Origin: JAPLFM01 sp964650885
Lineage (GTDB): Bacteria > Bacteroidota > Ignavibacteria > Kapaibacteriales > UBA2268
NCBI GenBank assembly: GCA_964650885.1
Contig: CAZYXG010000003.1
Coordinates: forward strand, 36,401 to 100,400
Direction of reading: 5' to 3'
Length of the DNA stretch: 64,000 bases
Positions 34,520-43,311 of this stretch are shown here, piece after piece. The notes under the pieces were generated by a model. It saw only the letters and a list, made by a program, of their open reading frames with translations. It did no database searches and had not been told where the DNA came from. Position numbers and translations under genes: made by a program. Position 1 is the first letter of the stretch, and the number at the start of each line of letters is the position of its first letter.

Positions 34520-35683
34520 ATGGCGTTTCAAGGTTTAGACTACTACAATTTAGATGAATTATATAACGAAGACGAGATATTGCTCAGAAATACTGTGCGT
34601 GAATTCGTTGATGCTGAGGTAATGCCTGTCATCGAAGAAAACTATCAAGCTGGCACATTTCCCGAAGGATTAGCTAAAAAAATGGCTGATTTGGGTATGT
34701 TTGGTATTAAAGTTTCCGAAAAATACGGTGGCTCTGGTGCAAACTTCACCACTTATGGTTTGGCTATGCAAGAATTAGAGCGTGGCGATTCTGCCGTGCG
34801 TTCTTTTGCTTCTGTTCAAAATTCACTTGTTATGTTTCCAATTGAAACTTATGCAACTGAAGAAATGAAAACCAAATGGCTTCCAAAACTTTGCACTGGC
34901 GAAGCTATTGGTTGCTTTGGACTAACTGAACCAGATCACGGCTCAAACCCAAATGGAATGCTTACCAATGCTAAGAAAATTGATGGCGGCTATCTATTGA
35001 ATGGTGCTAAAATGTGGATTACAAATGGTACTGTTGCAGATGTTGCAGTTGTTTGGGGTAAGCTCGATGGAAAAATTACTGGCTTCCTTGTTGAAAAAGG
35101 AATGAAAGGATTTTCAGCTCCAGAAATGAAAGGTAAACATTCGCTTAGAGCTTCAGTTACTTCTGAATTAATTTTTCAAGATGTTGTAATCCCTGATGCT
35201 AATAGGTTAGATGTTAACGGATTGCGTGGACCATTGTCTTGTTTAACTCAAGCTCGTTTCGGTATTTCTTATGGAGTGCTTGGCTCTGCAATGCAAGTTT
35301 ATGAATCTTCACTAAATTACTCTAAATCTCGTATTCAATTCGGCAAACCAATAGCTGGATTTCAATTAGTTCAGCAAAAACTTGTTTGGATGTTAAATGA
35401 GATTACTAAAGGTCAAATGCTCATGTGGAGATTAGGTAGAATGATGGACAACCACACTTCACGCAACGAACAAGTTTCTTTGGCAAAACGCAACAATGTG
35501 CAAATGGCTCTCGAATGTGCTAGAGTTGCCCGCGACATACACGGAGCAAATGGTATTTTAGGTGAATATCCAATTATGCGTCATTCGGCAAATTTAGAAA
35601 GTGTGAATACTTACGAAGGTACACACGATATTCATACTTTAATTTTAGGTCAAGATATTACTGGCTTAAACGCATTTTTATAA
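34520..35683 (+). CDS. gcdH: Glutaryl-CoA dehydrogenase-type acyl-CoA dehydrogenase
   Basis: The enzyme family oxidises and decarboxylates glutaryl-CoA to crotonyl-CoA with FAD in lysine and tryptophan breakdown. The 387-residue protein has GCFGLTEPDHGSNP, the motif GAKMWITNGTVADVAVVWGK, RIQFGKPIAGFQLVQQKL, ARDIHGANGI and the catalytic Glu in NTYEGTHDIHTLILGQDITG. The start at 34520 (MAFQGLDYY) is preferred over a TTG-started extension of 26 hydrophobic residues. No electron-transfer flavoprotein genes are nearby. Confidence 0.9.
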   Translation: MAFQGLDYYNLDELYNEDEILLRNTVREFVDAEVMPVIEENYQAGTFPEGLAKKMADLGMFGIKVSEKYGGSGANFTTYGLAMQELERGDSAVRSFASVQNSLVMFPIETYATEEMKTKWLPKLCTGEAIGCFGLTEPDHGSNPNGMLTNAKKIDGGYLLNGAKMWITNGTVADVAVVWGKLDGKITGFLVEKGMKGFSAPEMKGKHSLRASVTSELIFQDVVIPDANRLDVNGLRGPLSCLTQARFGISYGVLGSAMQVYESSLNYSKSRIQFGKPIAGFQLVQQKLVWMLNEITKGQMLMWRLGRMMDNHTSRNEQVSLAKRNNVQMALECARVARDIHGANGILGEYPIMRHSANLESVNTYEGTHDIHTLILGQDITGLNAFL

Positions 35684-35703
35684 AACTAGGAAAAGTAAAT
35701 TAA

Positions 35704-36201
35704 ATGGAAATTCTAATTATAATAGCAATTGTAATTGCCACATTCTTTTTTATGGAATTTATGGCGTGGTTCACCCATAAATTTGTGATGCACGGTTTTC
35801 TTTGGAATTTACATTTCGACCACCATAATAAGCAACCTGGCTTTTTTGAAAAGAATGATACATTCTTTTTAGTATTTGCAGTGCCAAGCTCATTGAGTAT
35901 ATTTTTTGGAGCAAATTACCATATAAATAACTTGTGGGCTTTTGGCTTAGGTATTATGCTTTATGGATTAGCTTATTTTCTAGTTCACGAAGTATTGATT
36001 CACCGCAGATTCCCTAAAATCAGGAAAGCTCTATTCGATAATATCAATAAAGATTATTTGAATATATTAATGTATGCCCACAAAATGCACCATAAGCACA
36101 CAGGAAAAGAAGAAGGCGAATCGTTCGGAATGTTGGTAGTTAATAAAATTTACTATCAAGAATACCGCAAAAGAAAAGAATTAAAAGAAAGTAGGGCTTA
36201 A
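35704..36201 (+). CDS. crtZ: Beta-carotene hydroxylase (CrtZ-type)
   Basis: CrtZ adds 3-hydroxyl groups to the rings of beta-carotene, giving zeaxanthin, in the membrane with a di-iron centre. The 165-residue protein has membrane helices and the His clusters HKFVMH, HFDHH, HEVLIHRR and HKMHHKH of the fatty-acid hydroxylase superfamily. It starts 20 bases after gcdH and three bases before the lycopene cyclase gene, so the two carotenoid genes form one unit. Confidence 0.9.
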   Translation: MEILIIIAIVIATFFFMEFMAWFTHKFVMHGFLWNLHFDHHNKQPGFFEKNDTFFLVFAVPSSLSIFFGANYHINNLWAFGLGIMLYGLAYFLVHEVLIHRRFPKIRKALFDNINKDYLNILMYAHKMHHKHTGKEEGESFGMLVVNKIYYQEYRKRKELKESRA

Positions 36202-36204
36202 GTA

Positions 36205-36873
36205 ATGTTTGGCAAATGGACGTATTTATTGCTTATGCTGGCTTCAATATCAGTGCCATTTGCATATAGCTTCGAAAAAAGAATTCACTTCATTGGTAAT
36301 ATTAAAGCATTTTTAATATCCAATGTAATTACATTTGTTTTTTTCGTAATTTGGGATGTCTATTTCACAAGTATAGGTGTTTGGAGCTTCAATCCAGCAT
36401 ACCATTTGAATATATTATTCTTCAAGTTACCACTAGAAGAGCTAATGTTTTTTGTGTTAATCCCCTATTGCTGCATATTTGTTTACGAAAATATCAACTA
36501 CTTCATCCCACAGAAGAAAGAGAGGATTGAAAGCAAATATTTAGTTTACATTGGCAGTTTAATAATTATAGTGGCAGCAATATTTATAAAGCCACTTTAT
36601 CCGAAATTCACTTTCGTAATCTTAGGCATAATACTAAACTTATACCACTACCTGAAAATGAGAAATATATACAATATTTTCATTAGCTATTTATTCTGCC
36701 TAATCCCTTTCTTTATAGTGAACGGAATATTAACTTCATTACCAGTAGTCTTGTACAATAATGCAGAGAATTTCGGCATTCGTCTTTGGACTATACCAGT
36801 AGAAGATGCATTCTACGGATTTGCAATGTACCTCATTAACCTTATTGGTTACGAAAAACTTAAAACCAAATAA
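36205..36873 (+). CDS. Lycopene cyclase domain protein (CrtYcd/CarR type)
   Basis: The 222-residue membrane protein has about six or seven helices and two copies of the cyclase repeat: KLPLEELMFFVLIPYCCIFVYE in the first half and TIPVEDAFYGFAMYLINLIGYE in the second. Heterodimeric CrtYc/CrtYd enzymes have one repeat per subunit, and here both are in one chain. It would turn lycopene into beta-carotene, the substrate of the adjacent hydroxylase. The upstream genes crtE, crtB and crtI are not in the window. Confidence 0.87.
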   Translation: MFGKWTYLLLMLASISVPFAYSFEKRIHFIGNIKAFLISNVITFVFFVIWDVYFTSIGVWSFNPAYHLNILFFKLPLEELMFFVLIPYCCIFVYENINYFIPQKKERIESKYLVYIGSLIIIVAAIFIKPLYPKFTFVILGIILNLYHYLKMRNIYNIFISYLFCLIPFFIVNGILTSLPVVLYNNAENFGIRLWTIPVEDAFYGFAMYLINLIGYEKLKTK

Positions 36874-37047
36874 TCCGCAACTTACTCCACTTGCAATAAT
36901 TTATAAAATTGAAGTTGAAATGTGGTCATTATTTAGATATTTCACTTTAATCTTAAAAACAAAAAGTAGCACGAATTTCTAAGAAAAACATTTTTTTTCA
37001 ATTTTTACCATTCACGGTAACAAACAAAGCAATATTTTGTTATTATG

Positions 37048-37078
37048 TTTGGTCATTATTGTTTGAACTATACTTTTA
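37048..37078 (+). promoter_or_regulatory. Promoter for the T9SS sugar dehydrogenase gene
   Basis: TTTG (37048-37051), exactly 19 bases, then TACTTTTA (37071-37078) match the Bacteroidota promoter with only the last base off consensus. Transcription would start near 37085, inside the heptamer repeats. Confidence 0.5.
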
Positions 37079-37104
37079 CAATTAACAATTAACAATTAAC
37101 AATT
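37079..37104 (+). repeat. 7-bp tandem repeat abutting a start codon
   Basis: The unit ATTAACA (or its rotation CAATTAA) occurs more than three times in a row and ends directly at the ATG at 37105. No Shine-Dalgarno site is present. Confidence 0.8.
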
Positions 37105-39138
37105 ATGAAAAAATCTACAGCCATTACAAACTTAAAACTAAAAACAAAATTTAGTTTTGTAATAATAGCAATCGTATTTGCTATGTGTTCACATATTGGG
37201 TATTCCCAAACACCAGAATTATTTGCAGACAAAGTATTGCTTAACAACATTTCGGTTCCTTGGGGCTTTACATTTATAAACAGCAACGAAGTCCTGTTTA
37301 CAGAAAAGCAGGGGAAAGTGTTTCGATATGTTATCTCTACAAATACTCTTACTGAAATAACAGGACTACCTGCTATTGCTCAGAATGGGCAAGGAGGACT
37401 ATTGGACATTGCCTTACATCCCAATTTTAGTAGCAACAGCTTTGTTTATATTACCTATGCAGTATCGGCAACAGGTGGACAAACAACTGCATTAGGAAGA
37501 GGCAAGCTTGTAGGTAACCAACTTCAAAATTTTACAGAATTATTCAGGGCATTGCCAATACTTAATTCTGGCTCCCATTTTGGCAGCCGTATAGTTTTTG
37601 ATAGAAATAATCTCATTTATATGTCTGTTGGCGATCGTGGTTCACAAGATAATGCTCAAAACAGGAATAACCATTTGGGTAAAGTTCTACGTTTCAATGA
37701 TGATGGAACTGTGCCTTCAAGCAATCCATTAGTTGGTGTTCCAAATACAAAACCTGAGATATTCAGTTGGGGTAACCGAAATATTCAAGGTATGGATATG
37801 AACCCAGCAACAGGTGAAATATATGCACACGAACATGGGCCTAGAGGTGGCGACGAACTTAATTTAATTAAACCAAATACAAATTATGGTTGGCCTAAAG
37901 TTACTTTTGGTATCAACTACGATGGAAGTCCTATCACTCCCGATACTACTCTTCCAGGAATGGAACTACCTCTTACTTATTGGGTGCCATCAATTGCACC
38001 AAGTGGAATGACTTTTATTAAGAATGGACAACCAAATAATGAATCTGATATTTTACTTGGAGCTTTAGCTGGTACTCATATTCATTGGCTAAAGATGAAA
38101 GATAATAAAAGGGTATCTTCAACAAGAAGTTTGAATGGTTATGCTCGTTTTCGTGATGTTAGACAAGCACCTGATGGCAAATTATATGCTATGACCGAAA
38201 CTCCAAACCGTTTCATTTTATTGCGTTCAAGTGTACCTATTATTAATCCTTTAGAATCAGTTTTAACAATATCTTCAAAAACTATTTCAATGCAATATGC
38301 TGCAAATAGTTCGAGTAGTTTTAATATTAATTCAAATACAAGTTGGACTTTCACTAATATTCCAACTTGGCTGCAATTAAATACAACAATTGGCTCTGGC
38401 ACAATGACGATATTGCTTACAGCAGAGGCAAACAATAGTTTAAATACAAGAAAAGCTGATTTAGTAGTGACTGGCGAAAAAGTAAATTCACAAACTATTA
38501 GCGTAACTCAAAAAGGAAAAGAAATCGTTGATATTATTGATTTAGAAGCATTCCAAATTCTTTCTCCATTCAATATGGATACAGTTTTAGTTTCCAACGA
38601 ATATCCATTGAGTTTTGTAATTAAGAATAACAGTACAATTCCAGTAGGCAATATTCAAACTATTTTAGAAGTTTTTAATTGCTCTAAATCAACTCCTGAA
38701 TTTAATTATGAATTGAAAATAGATACAATTGGAATCGGCAGCAATAACAGTAGAACAATTTCAATGGGAAAAGTTTCTTTTCCAAGCTCTGCACTTTATA
38801 AAGCAGTCCTAAATGTTAAAAGCAGTTTAGACTCAAACCTTAGCAACAACACAATTACTTCGAAATGTATTTATGCAGCATTAACTTCATCAATTTCAAC
38901 TCAAACAGATATTAATGTTTCAATCTATCCTAACCCTTCGAATGGAGATATTACTGTTTCGAGTGATGAACAAATTGATAACATTAGAATTACAGATAAG
39001 CTAGGCAGAATAGTTTTTGAAGCAAATTATCATACCAAGAACATTAATCTGAAAGAGCTTAACTCTGGTATTTACTTAATAACCATAACCAGTGGCGGAA
39101 TTTCAAAAACAAATAAATTAGTAATTAATGGGAATTAA
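37105..39138 (+). CDS. T9SS-secreted PQQ-type sugar (glucose/sorbosone) dehydrogenase
   Basis: After a signal peptide ending GYSQ comes a glucose/sorbosone dehydrogenase-type six-bladed propeller (about 35-380) with NISVPWGFTF, GQGGLLDIALHPNF, SGSHFGSRIVFD, SVGDRGSQDN and MDMNPATGEIYAHEHGPRGGDELN, where conserved His and Arg help hold PQQ. A BACON domain (about 390-470), a CARDB-like domain and a type A T9SS tail (IYPNPSNGDITVSSD) follow. It oxidises a sugar or sugar-like substrate outside the cell. PQQ supply is not encoded here. Confidence 0.88.
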   Translation: MKKSTAITNLKLKTKFSFVIIAIVFAMCSHIGYSQTPELFADKVLLNNISVPWGFTFINSNEVLFTEKQGKVFRYVISTNTLTEITGLPAIAQNGQGGLLDIALHPNFSSNSFVYITYAVSATGGQTTALGRGKLVGNQLQNFTELFRALPILNSGSHFGSRIVFDRNNLIYMSVGDRGSQDNAQNRNNHLGKVLRFNDDGTVPSSNPLVGVPNTKPEIFSWGNRNIQGMDMNPATGEIYAHEHGPRGGDELNLIKPNTNYGWPKVTFGINYDGSPITPDTTLPGMELPLTYWVPSIAPSGMTFIKNGQPNNESDILLGALAGTHIHWLKMKDNKRVSSTRSLNGYARFRDVRQAPDGKLYAMTETPNRFILLRSSVPIINPLESVLTISSKTISMQYAANSSSSFNINSNTSWTFTNIPTWLQLNTTIGSGTMTILLTAEANNSLNTRKADLVVTGEKVNSQTISVTQKGKEIVDIIDLEAFQILSPFNMDTVLVSNEYPLSFVIKNNSTIPVGNIQTILEVFNCSKSTPEFNYELKIDTIGIGSNNSRTISMGKVSFPSSALYKAVLNVKSSLDSNLSNNTITSKCIYAALTSSISTQTDINVSIYPNPSNGDITVSSDEQIDNIRITDKLGRIVFEANYHTKNINLKELNSGIYLITITSGGISKTNKLVINGN

Positions 39139-39155
39139 TTGCCCAAAACTTAATG

Positions 39156-39187
39156 TAAAGACAAGTCATTGACTTGTCTTTTTTTTG
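39156..39187 (+). terminator. Terminator after the sugar dehydrogenase gene
   Basis: AAGACAAGTC pairs with GACTTGTCTT around a three-base loop and is followed by eight T. Confidence 0.85.
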
Positions 39188-39394
39188 CCAAAATTGAGAT
39201 TTTATAAATGACAGACTAAGTTTAACTGAAATCTAAAACTGACTTAATCTTCACAGAAATATGACTTTTAAGTGTCATAATAATCGAAGTGGTAATGACA
39301 TAACTTCTTTCCTGTATTGTGTAATGCTTTCTTTAAACATTTGATTTACTTTTGTATTATAATTTTTTAACAAGTAATTCAAATCAAACAAAAT

Positions 39395-39892
39395 ATGAAA
39401 GATGCAATAAATCAACACGTAGAAAAATTAGTTGAGATGGTTAAAGATGTTCGTATTTGTATGCTCATCACCAACGAAAAAAATGCTGAAAATTTATCGG
39501 GCAGACCGATGGGTATCAATAAAATTGATGACGATGGAACTATGTGGTTCTTCACAAAAGCATCATCCAATATAGTTGAAGATATAGAAGAAAGTAGAAA
39601 AGTATCAATAGCAATTACTAATGAAAGTAGTCAAAATTATTTAATGATACACGGCACTGCAACATTAGTAAATGACAAAAATAAAATGAAAGAGCTTTGG
39701 AGTACCATTATGAAAGTATGGTTCCCACTTGGTTTGGACGACCCTGATATGACACTGATAAAAGTTGTGCCAAACGAAGTAAACTATTGGGACAGCAGTT
39801 CAAGCAAAATGGTAGTTCTTTTTAAAATGCTAAAAGCAATTGTTACGGGAAAAGAATATACAGAAGGCGAACACGGTAAAATAAATTTGTAA
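39395..39892 (+). CDS. Pyridoxamine 5'-phosphate oxidase family protein (general stress protein 26-like)
   Basis: The 165-residue protein has the split-barrel flavin-binding pattern: RICMLITNEK, LSGRPMGINKIDDDGTMWFF, SRKVSIAITNESSQNYLMIHG and a C-terminal region with WFPLGLDDPDM and VNYWDSS, as in GSP26-type FMN-binding stress proteins. It is not the PdxH enzyme. A possible -7 element TACTTTTG lies at 39347-39354. It begins a five-gene plus-strand group with redox and stress character. Confidence 0.85.
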   Translation: MKDAINQHVEKLVEMVKDVRICMLITNEKNAENLSGRPMGINKIDDDGTMWFFTKASSNIVEDIEESRKVSIAITNESSQNYLMIHGTATLVNDKNKMKELWSTIMKVWFPLGLDDPDMTLIKVVPNEVNYWDSSSSKMVVLFKMLKAIVTGKEYTEGEHGKINL

Positions 39893-39920
39893 TCGACAAC
39901 TAATTTTAGTAGAGTAAATT

Positions 39921-40601
39921 ATGAAAATATTAATGATATTAACATCACACAGTGAACTTGGAAATACAGGAAAAAAAACTGGTTTTTGGGTGGAAGAATT
40001 TGCAACGCCTTACTACAAAATGAAAGATGCAGGAGTTGCCATCACAATTGCTTCACCAAAAGGCGGACAACCTCCCATTGATCCTTTAAGCACAGAACCA
40101 GCAAATCAAACAGAAGCTACACATCGTTTTGACAAAGATGAAAAGTTAAAAGAATTATTAGCACACACAAAAAGGCTGTCAGAATTATCGGTAGATGATT
40201 TTGATGCGGTTTTCTATCCTGGTGGACATGGTCCTTTATGGGATTTGACAAATGATAAAAACTCAATCAAATTAATTGAAGATTTCTATAACAAACAAAA
40301 ACCAATTGCATTTGTATGTCATGCTCCAGCTGCTTTACTCAAAGTGAAAGCCGAAAATGGTCAACCACTTATAAAAGGAAAAAAAATTACTAGCTTTTCA
40401 AATACCGAAGAAGAAGCTGCAGGATTAACCAAAGTAGTTCCTTTTTTATTAGAAGATGAGTTGAAAAAACTGGGTGCTCATTACAGCAAAGGAGCCAACT
40501 GGAGTGCATACACACAACAAGATGGCTTATTAATTTCAGGTCAAAATCCAGCATCGTCTGAAGAAGTTGCTAAATTACTTTTGAAAGTTCTTGCTGGATA
40601 A
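39921..40601 (+). CDS. DJ-1/PfpI family protein (type 1 glutamine amidotransferase-like)
   Basis: The 226-residue protein has the nucleophile elbow FVCHAPAALL with Cys in the usual place, the N-terminal strand KILMILTSH, SPKGGQPPIDP and the YPGGHGPLWDL loop. It is close to Hsp31/glyoxalase III-like members that repair or detoxify glyoxal-modified molecules, but which activity applies cannot be told. It lies 28 bases after the GSP26-like gene. Confidence 0.88.
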   Translation: MKILMILTSHSELGNTGKKTGFWVEEFATPYYKMKDAGVAITIASPKGGQPPIDPLSTEPANQTEATHRFDKDEKLKELLAHTKRLSELSVDDFDAVFYPGGHGPLWDLTNDKNSIKLIEDFYNKQKPIAFVCHAPAALLKVKAENGQPLIKGKKITSFSNTEEEAAGLTKVVPFLLEDELKKLGAHYSKGANWSAYTQQDGLLISGQNPASSEEVAKLLLKVLAG

Positions 40602-40731
40602 AAAGAAAGTCACCTTTCATAATAATTATAAAATAGAAAGAAGTGATAGAGAACAACTTGCATTACTACTCTGACAACTAAAAACAAACAAAACTAATTA
40701 ATTCAATTCATTAACTAACAAAAATTTCAAA

Positions 40732-40962
40732 ATGGAAAATTCCAAAAAAAAAGAAGACGTAATTACCAAAGCAATTGAAAAGCAAACTGTCAAATTGCCA
40801 TCCGATACTTTTTTATTTGCAGCTATTGGTGCCGCTGCAGTATCATTAGGATTTAAACTAATGAAGAACGATAGAAATGCATCGTTTGTAGGACAGTGGG
40901 TAGCACCAATTTTACTAATGGGTGTTTACAATAAATTGGTAAAGCAAGAGGAAAGCAAATAA
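40732..40962 (+). CDS. Small membrane protein, 76 residues
   Basis: I did not recognise a family. The protein has a charged N-terminus (KKKEDVITKAIEK), one hydrophobic segment TFLFAAIGAAAVSLGF, a short KNDRNAS loop, a second segment GQWVAPILLMGVYN and a charged end, so it is probably a two-helix inner-membrane protein. It is on the same strand as its stress-related neighbours. The coding frame is clean and begins after an AT-rich leader. Confidence 0.6.
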   Translation: MENSKKKEDVITKAIEKQTVKLPSDTFLFAAIGAAAVSLGFKLMKNDRNASFVGQWVAPILLMGVYNKLVKQEESK

Positions 40963-40991
40963 TATTTCTAACTGAGAGTAAATAATATGTC

Positions 40992-41078
40992 AGATTGGCA
41001 TAACGGGTATCATGAACACTGTGGTTTTCCAATCTTCTCACAGTGACCAACGAAATGGTAGGCGAGCGTGTAACCGTT
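40992..41078. other. Structured, relatively GC-rich element with interlocking inverted repeats
   Basis: Within the 338-base space before tspO, AGATTGG (40992-40998) is the exact complement of CCAATCT (41029-41035), and CACTGTG (41017-41023) of CACAGTG (41039-41045). The two stems interlock (A-B-A'-B'). A third pair AACGG/CCGTT (41002-41006 with 41074-41078) encloses the second stem. No gene is present. It could be a structured RNA, alternative hairpins or a recombination-site remnant. Confidence 0.4.
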
Positions 41079-41195
41079 TATTTTTTACTTCCACTTAGAA
41101 AATTTATTTCAAGTTATAAATACTGAAATTAAATTGTAGTCAGTAAGTTTAGATAAGAGATTTTTTCTCTCCTAAATAAATTTAAAATTTACATA

Positions 41196-41229
41196 AAGGG
41201 AATTCAAATTAATTTCAATTCCCTTTTTG
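41196..41229 (+). terminator. Hairpin terminator upstream of tspO
   Basis: AAGGGAATT pairs with AATTCCCTT around a 12-base loop, followed by a T-rich run. It could end transcripts from the upstream group. Confidence 0.65.
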
Positions 41230-41256
41230 GTTTTTTAATATAAATACTTTAAAAGC

Positions 41257-41275
41257 AATTACTTTAAAAGTAATT
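41257..41275 (+). promoter_or_regulatory. Perfect palindrome upstream of tspO (operator candidate)
   Basis: AATTACTTT-A-AAAGTAATT is a nine-base inverted repeat about one central base, 26 bases before the tspO ATG. Related ACTTTAAAAG and ATTACTTT units stand on both sides. Confidence 0.4.
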
Positions 41276-41300
41276 ACTTTACAAAAATAAAATCATCGCA

Positions 41301-41807
41301 ATGGAAAATCAAACAATATTATCAACAGCAAAAACAAATAGAGTTCCTAAACTCATTTTTAGTATAATTCTTCCGCTACTTGTGGGTGGTGTTACTGCTT
41401 ATTTGACAAGAGATGAAATTAAAGGCGAATGGGCTACATCATTAGCAAAAGCATCATATAATCCACCAAGTTATTTATTTGGACCTGTTTGGACACTGTT
41501 GTATATTCTTATGGGAGTTTCTATGTTTTTAATTTGGAACACACCAAAAACAGAACTTCGACAAAAAGCACTTATGATTTTTGGCATTCAATTGTTCTTC
41601 AATTTTTGGTGGAGCATAATTTTTTTCATCTTTCATCAAATATTATTATCAGTAGTTGATATATTTTTGATTTGGAGTTTAATTATTTATATGATTATTG
41701 TTTTCAAAAAGATTAATCCAGTTGCAGCGTATTTACAAATTCCTTACTTGCTTTGGGTGACCTTTGCCACTTTGGTTAATATTCCTATTTGGTATTTGAA
41801 TAGATAA
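41301..41807 (+). CDS. tspO: TspO/MBR family membrane protein
   Basis: The family binds porphyrins and affects tetrapyrrole and stress signalling. The 168-residue protein has five membrane helices and the Trp-rich signature SYNPPSYLFGPVWTLLYILMG, then IFGIQLFFNFWWSIIFF and YLLWVTFATLVNIPIWYLN. It is followed after 44 bases by the NDH-2 gene. Confidence 0.93.
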   Translation: MENQTILSTAKTNRVPKLIFSIILPLLVGGVTAYLTRDEIKGEWATSLAKASYNPPSYLFGPVWTLLYILMGVSMFLIWNTPKTELRQKALMIFGIQLFFNFWWSIIFFIFHQILLSVVDIFLIWSLIIYMIIVFKKINPVAAYLQIPYLLWVTFATLVNIPIWYLNR

Positions 41808-41851
41808 CAAAGTAGAAATAAGGTAAACATCAATATCACCAACACAATAAT

Positions 41852-43129
41852 ATGACCAACACAATAAAAAAGAAAGTAATAGTTATAGGTGGTGGGTTTG
41901 CTGGTATTCAATTCATAAGAACGTTGGACGAAAAAATGTTTGAAGTTTTATTGATTGATAAAATAAATCACTATCAATTTCAACCTTTGTTTTATCAAGT
42001 TGCAACATCGCAGCTTGAACCATCTAGTATTTCGTTTCCACTCCGCAATATTTTCAAGAAGAAAACTAATGTGCAAATTCGTTTGGCAACGGTATTAAGT
42101 ATAGATAAAAATCAAAATAAAATCACTACCAATATCGGTGATTTTGATTACGATTATTTAGTAATTGCTATTGGCTGCACAACAAATTTTTTTGGAAATG
42201 AAACCAACAAACAAAACTCATTTACCTTAAAATCTACATTTGATGCAATTACCATTCGCAACCACATTTTGCGAACTTTTGAAAAAATAATCTCAGCCAC
42301 CGAATTGGAAAAAGAAAGTTTATTCAATTTTGTTATAGTAGGTGCAGGGCCTACAGGTGTTGAAATGGCTGGGGCATTTGCAGAAATCAAAAAAGATGTT
42401 TTGCCAAAAGATTACCGTGAAATTGATTTTTCAAGATTAAAGATTTTGCTGATTGAAGGAACTAAAAATACTTTGAATAGCATGAGCAATACGGCACGAC
42501 TTAGTTCAAAAAAATATTTAGAGAAAATGGGTGTGGAAATATATACCGAAACATTTGTGAAAAATTATGACGGAAATATTCTTACTCTCAACACAGACGA
42601 AACAATAAAAACAAAAACAGTAATTTGGGCAGCAGGTGTTACAGGCAATAAATTGGAAGGAATAAACCCCGAAGTAATTACTCCAAGCAACCGATTAAAA
42701 GTCAACCGAATTAATAAAGTTTTTGAATGTGAAAATATTTTTGCTGTTGGCGATATTGCTTTTATGGAAACACCAAACTATCCTAATTCACATCCTCAGC
42801 TTGCCAATGTTGCTATCAATCAGGCAAAAATATTGGCGAATAATTTAAAATCAATAGAACAAAATAAAAAAACAACAAACTTTGAATATATAGACCTTGG
42901 TTCAATGGCAACCATAGGCAGAAACAAAGCCGTTGTAGATTTACCTTATATTCATTTCAATGGATACTTAGCCTGGTTAGTTTGGATATTCGTTCACTTG
43001 ATGCTGATACTAAGTGTAAAAAACAAGCTCATCATTTTCATCAACTGGGCATGGGCTTATATTACCAAAGACACTTCACTTGGACTAATTCTTTCCCAAC
43101 AAAACAAAAATGAAACAAACCGTTATTAA
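41852..43129 (+). CDS. ndh: Type II NADH:quinone oxidoreductase (NDH-2)
   Basis: NDH-2 passes electrons from NADH to quinone at the membrane without pumping protons. The 425-residue flavoprotein has the FAD loop VIGGGFAGIQF, YQFQPLFYQVATSQLEPSSI, the NADH loop VGAGPTGVEMAGAFAE, VIWAAGVTGN and FAVGDIAF. The C-terminal WLVWIFVHLMLILSVKNKL segment attaches it to the membrane. It may share a transcript with tspO. Confidence 0.93.
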   Translation: MTNTIKKKVIVIGGGFAGIQFIRTLDEKMFEVLLIDKINHYQFQPLFYQVATSQLEPSSISFPLRNIFKKKTNVQIRLATVLSIDKNQNKITTNIGDFDYDYLVIAIGCTTNFFGNETNKQNSFTLKSTFDAITIRNHILRTFEKIISATELEKESLFNFVIVGAGPTGVEMAGAFAEIKKDVLPKDYREIDFSRLKILLIEGTKNTLNSMSNTARLSSKKYLEKMGVEIYTETFVKNYDGNILTLNTDETIKTKTVIWAAGVTGNKLEGINPEVITPSNRLKVNRINKVFECENIFAVGDIAFMETPNYPNSHPQLANVAINQAKILANNLKSIEQNKKTTNFEYIDLGSMATIGRNKAVVDLPYIHFNGYLAWLVWIFVHLMLILSVKNKLIIFINWAWAYITKDTSLGLILSQQNKNETNRY

Positions 43130-43311
43130 AATCTATATTTTACAACCAAAACTAAGTGCTTTAAAGCAACACATACTTTTCATTAGCCCAATTCCCAATT
43201 TACCTCATTGCACCACTAAGATAAACAAAGCTTAAACTTCTATTTCCAATCTAGAGAACAAACTCCCTACCCATCGCTATATATTATCCAGAAATAATGA
43301 TTATGATTTTG

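Noticed and set aside
40992..41078. Integron attC site
   Set aside because: TAACGG/CCGTT ends resemble one superficially, but the right side lacks GTTRRRY, the left side lacks RYYYAAC, and no integrase is in the window.
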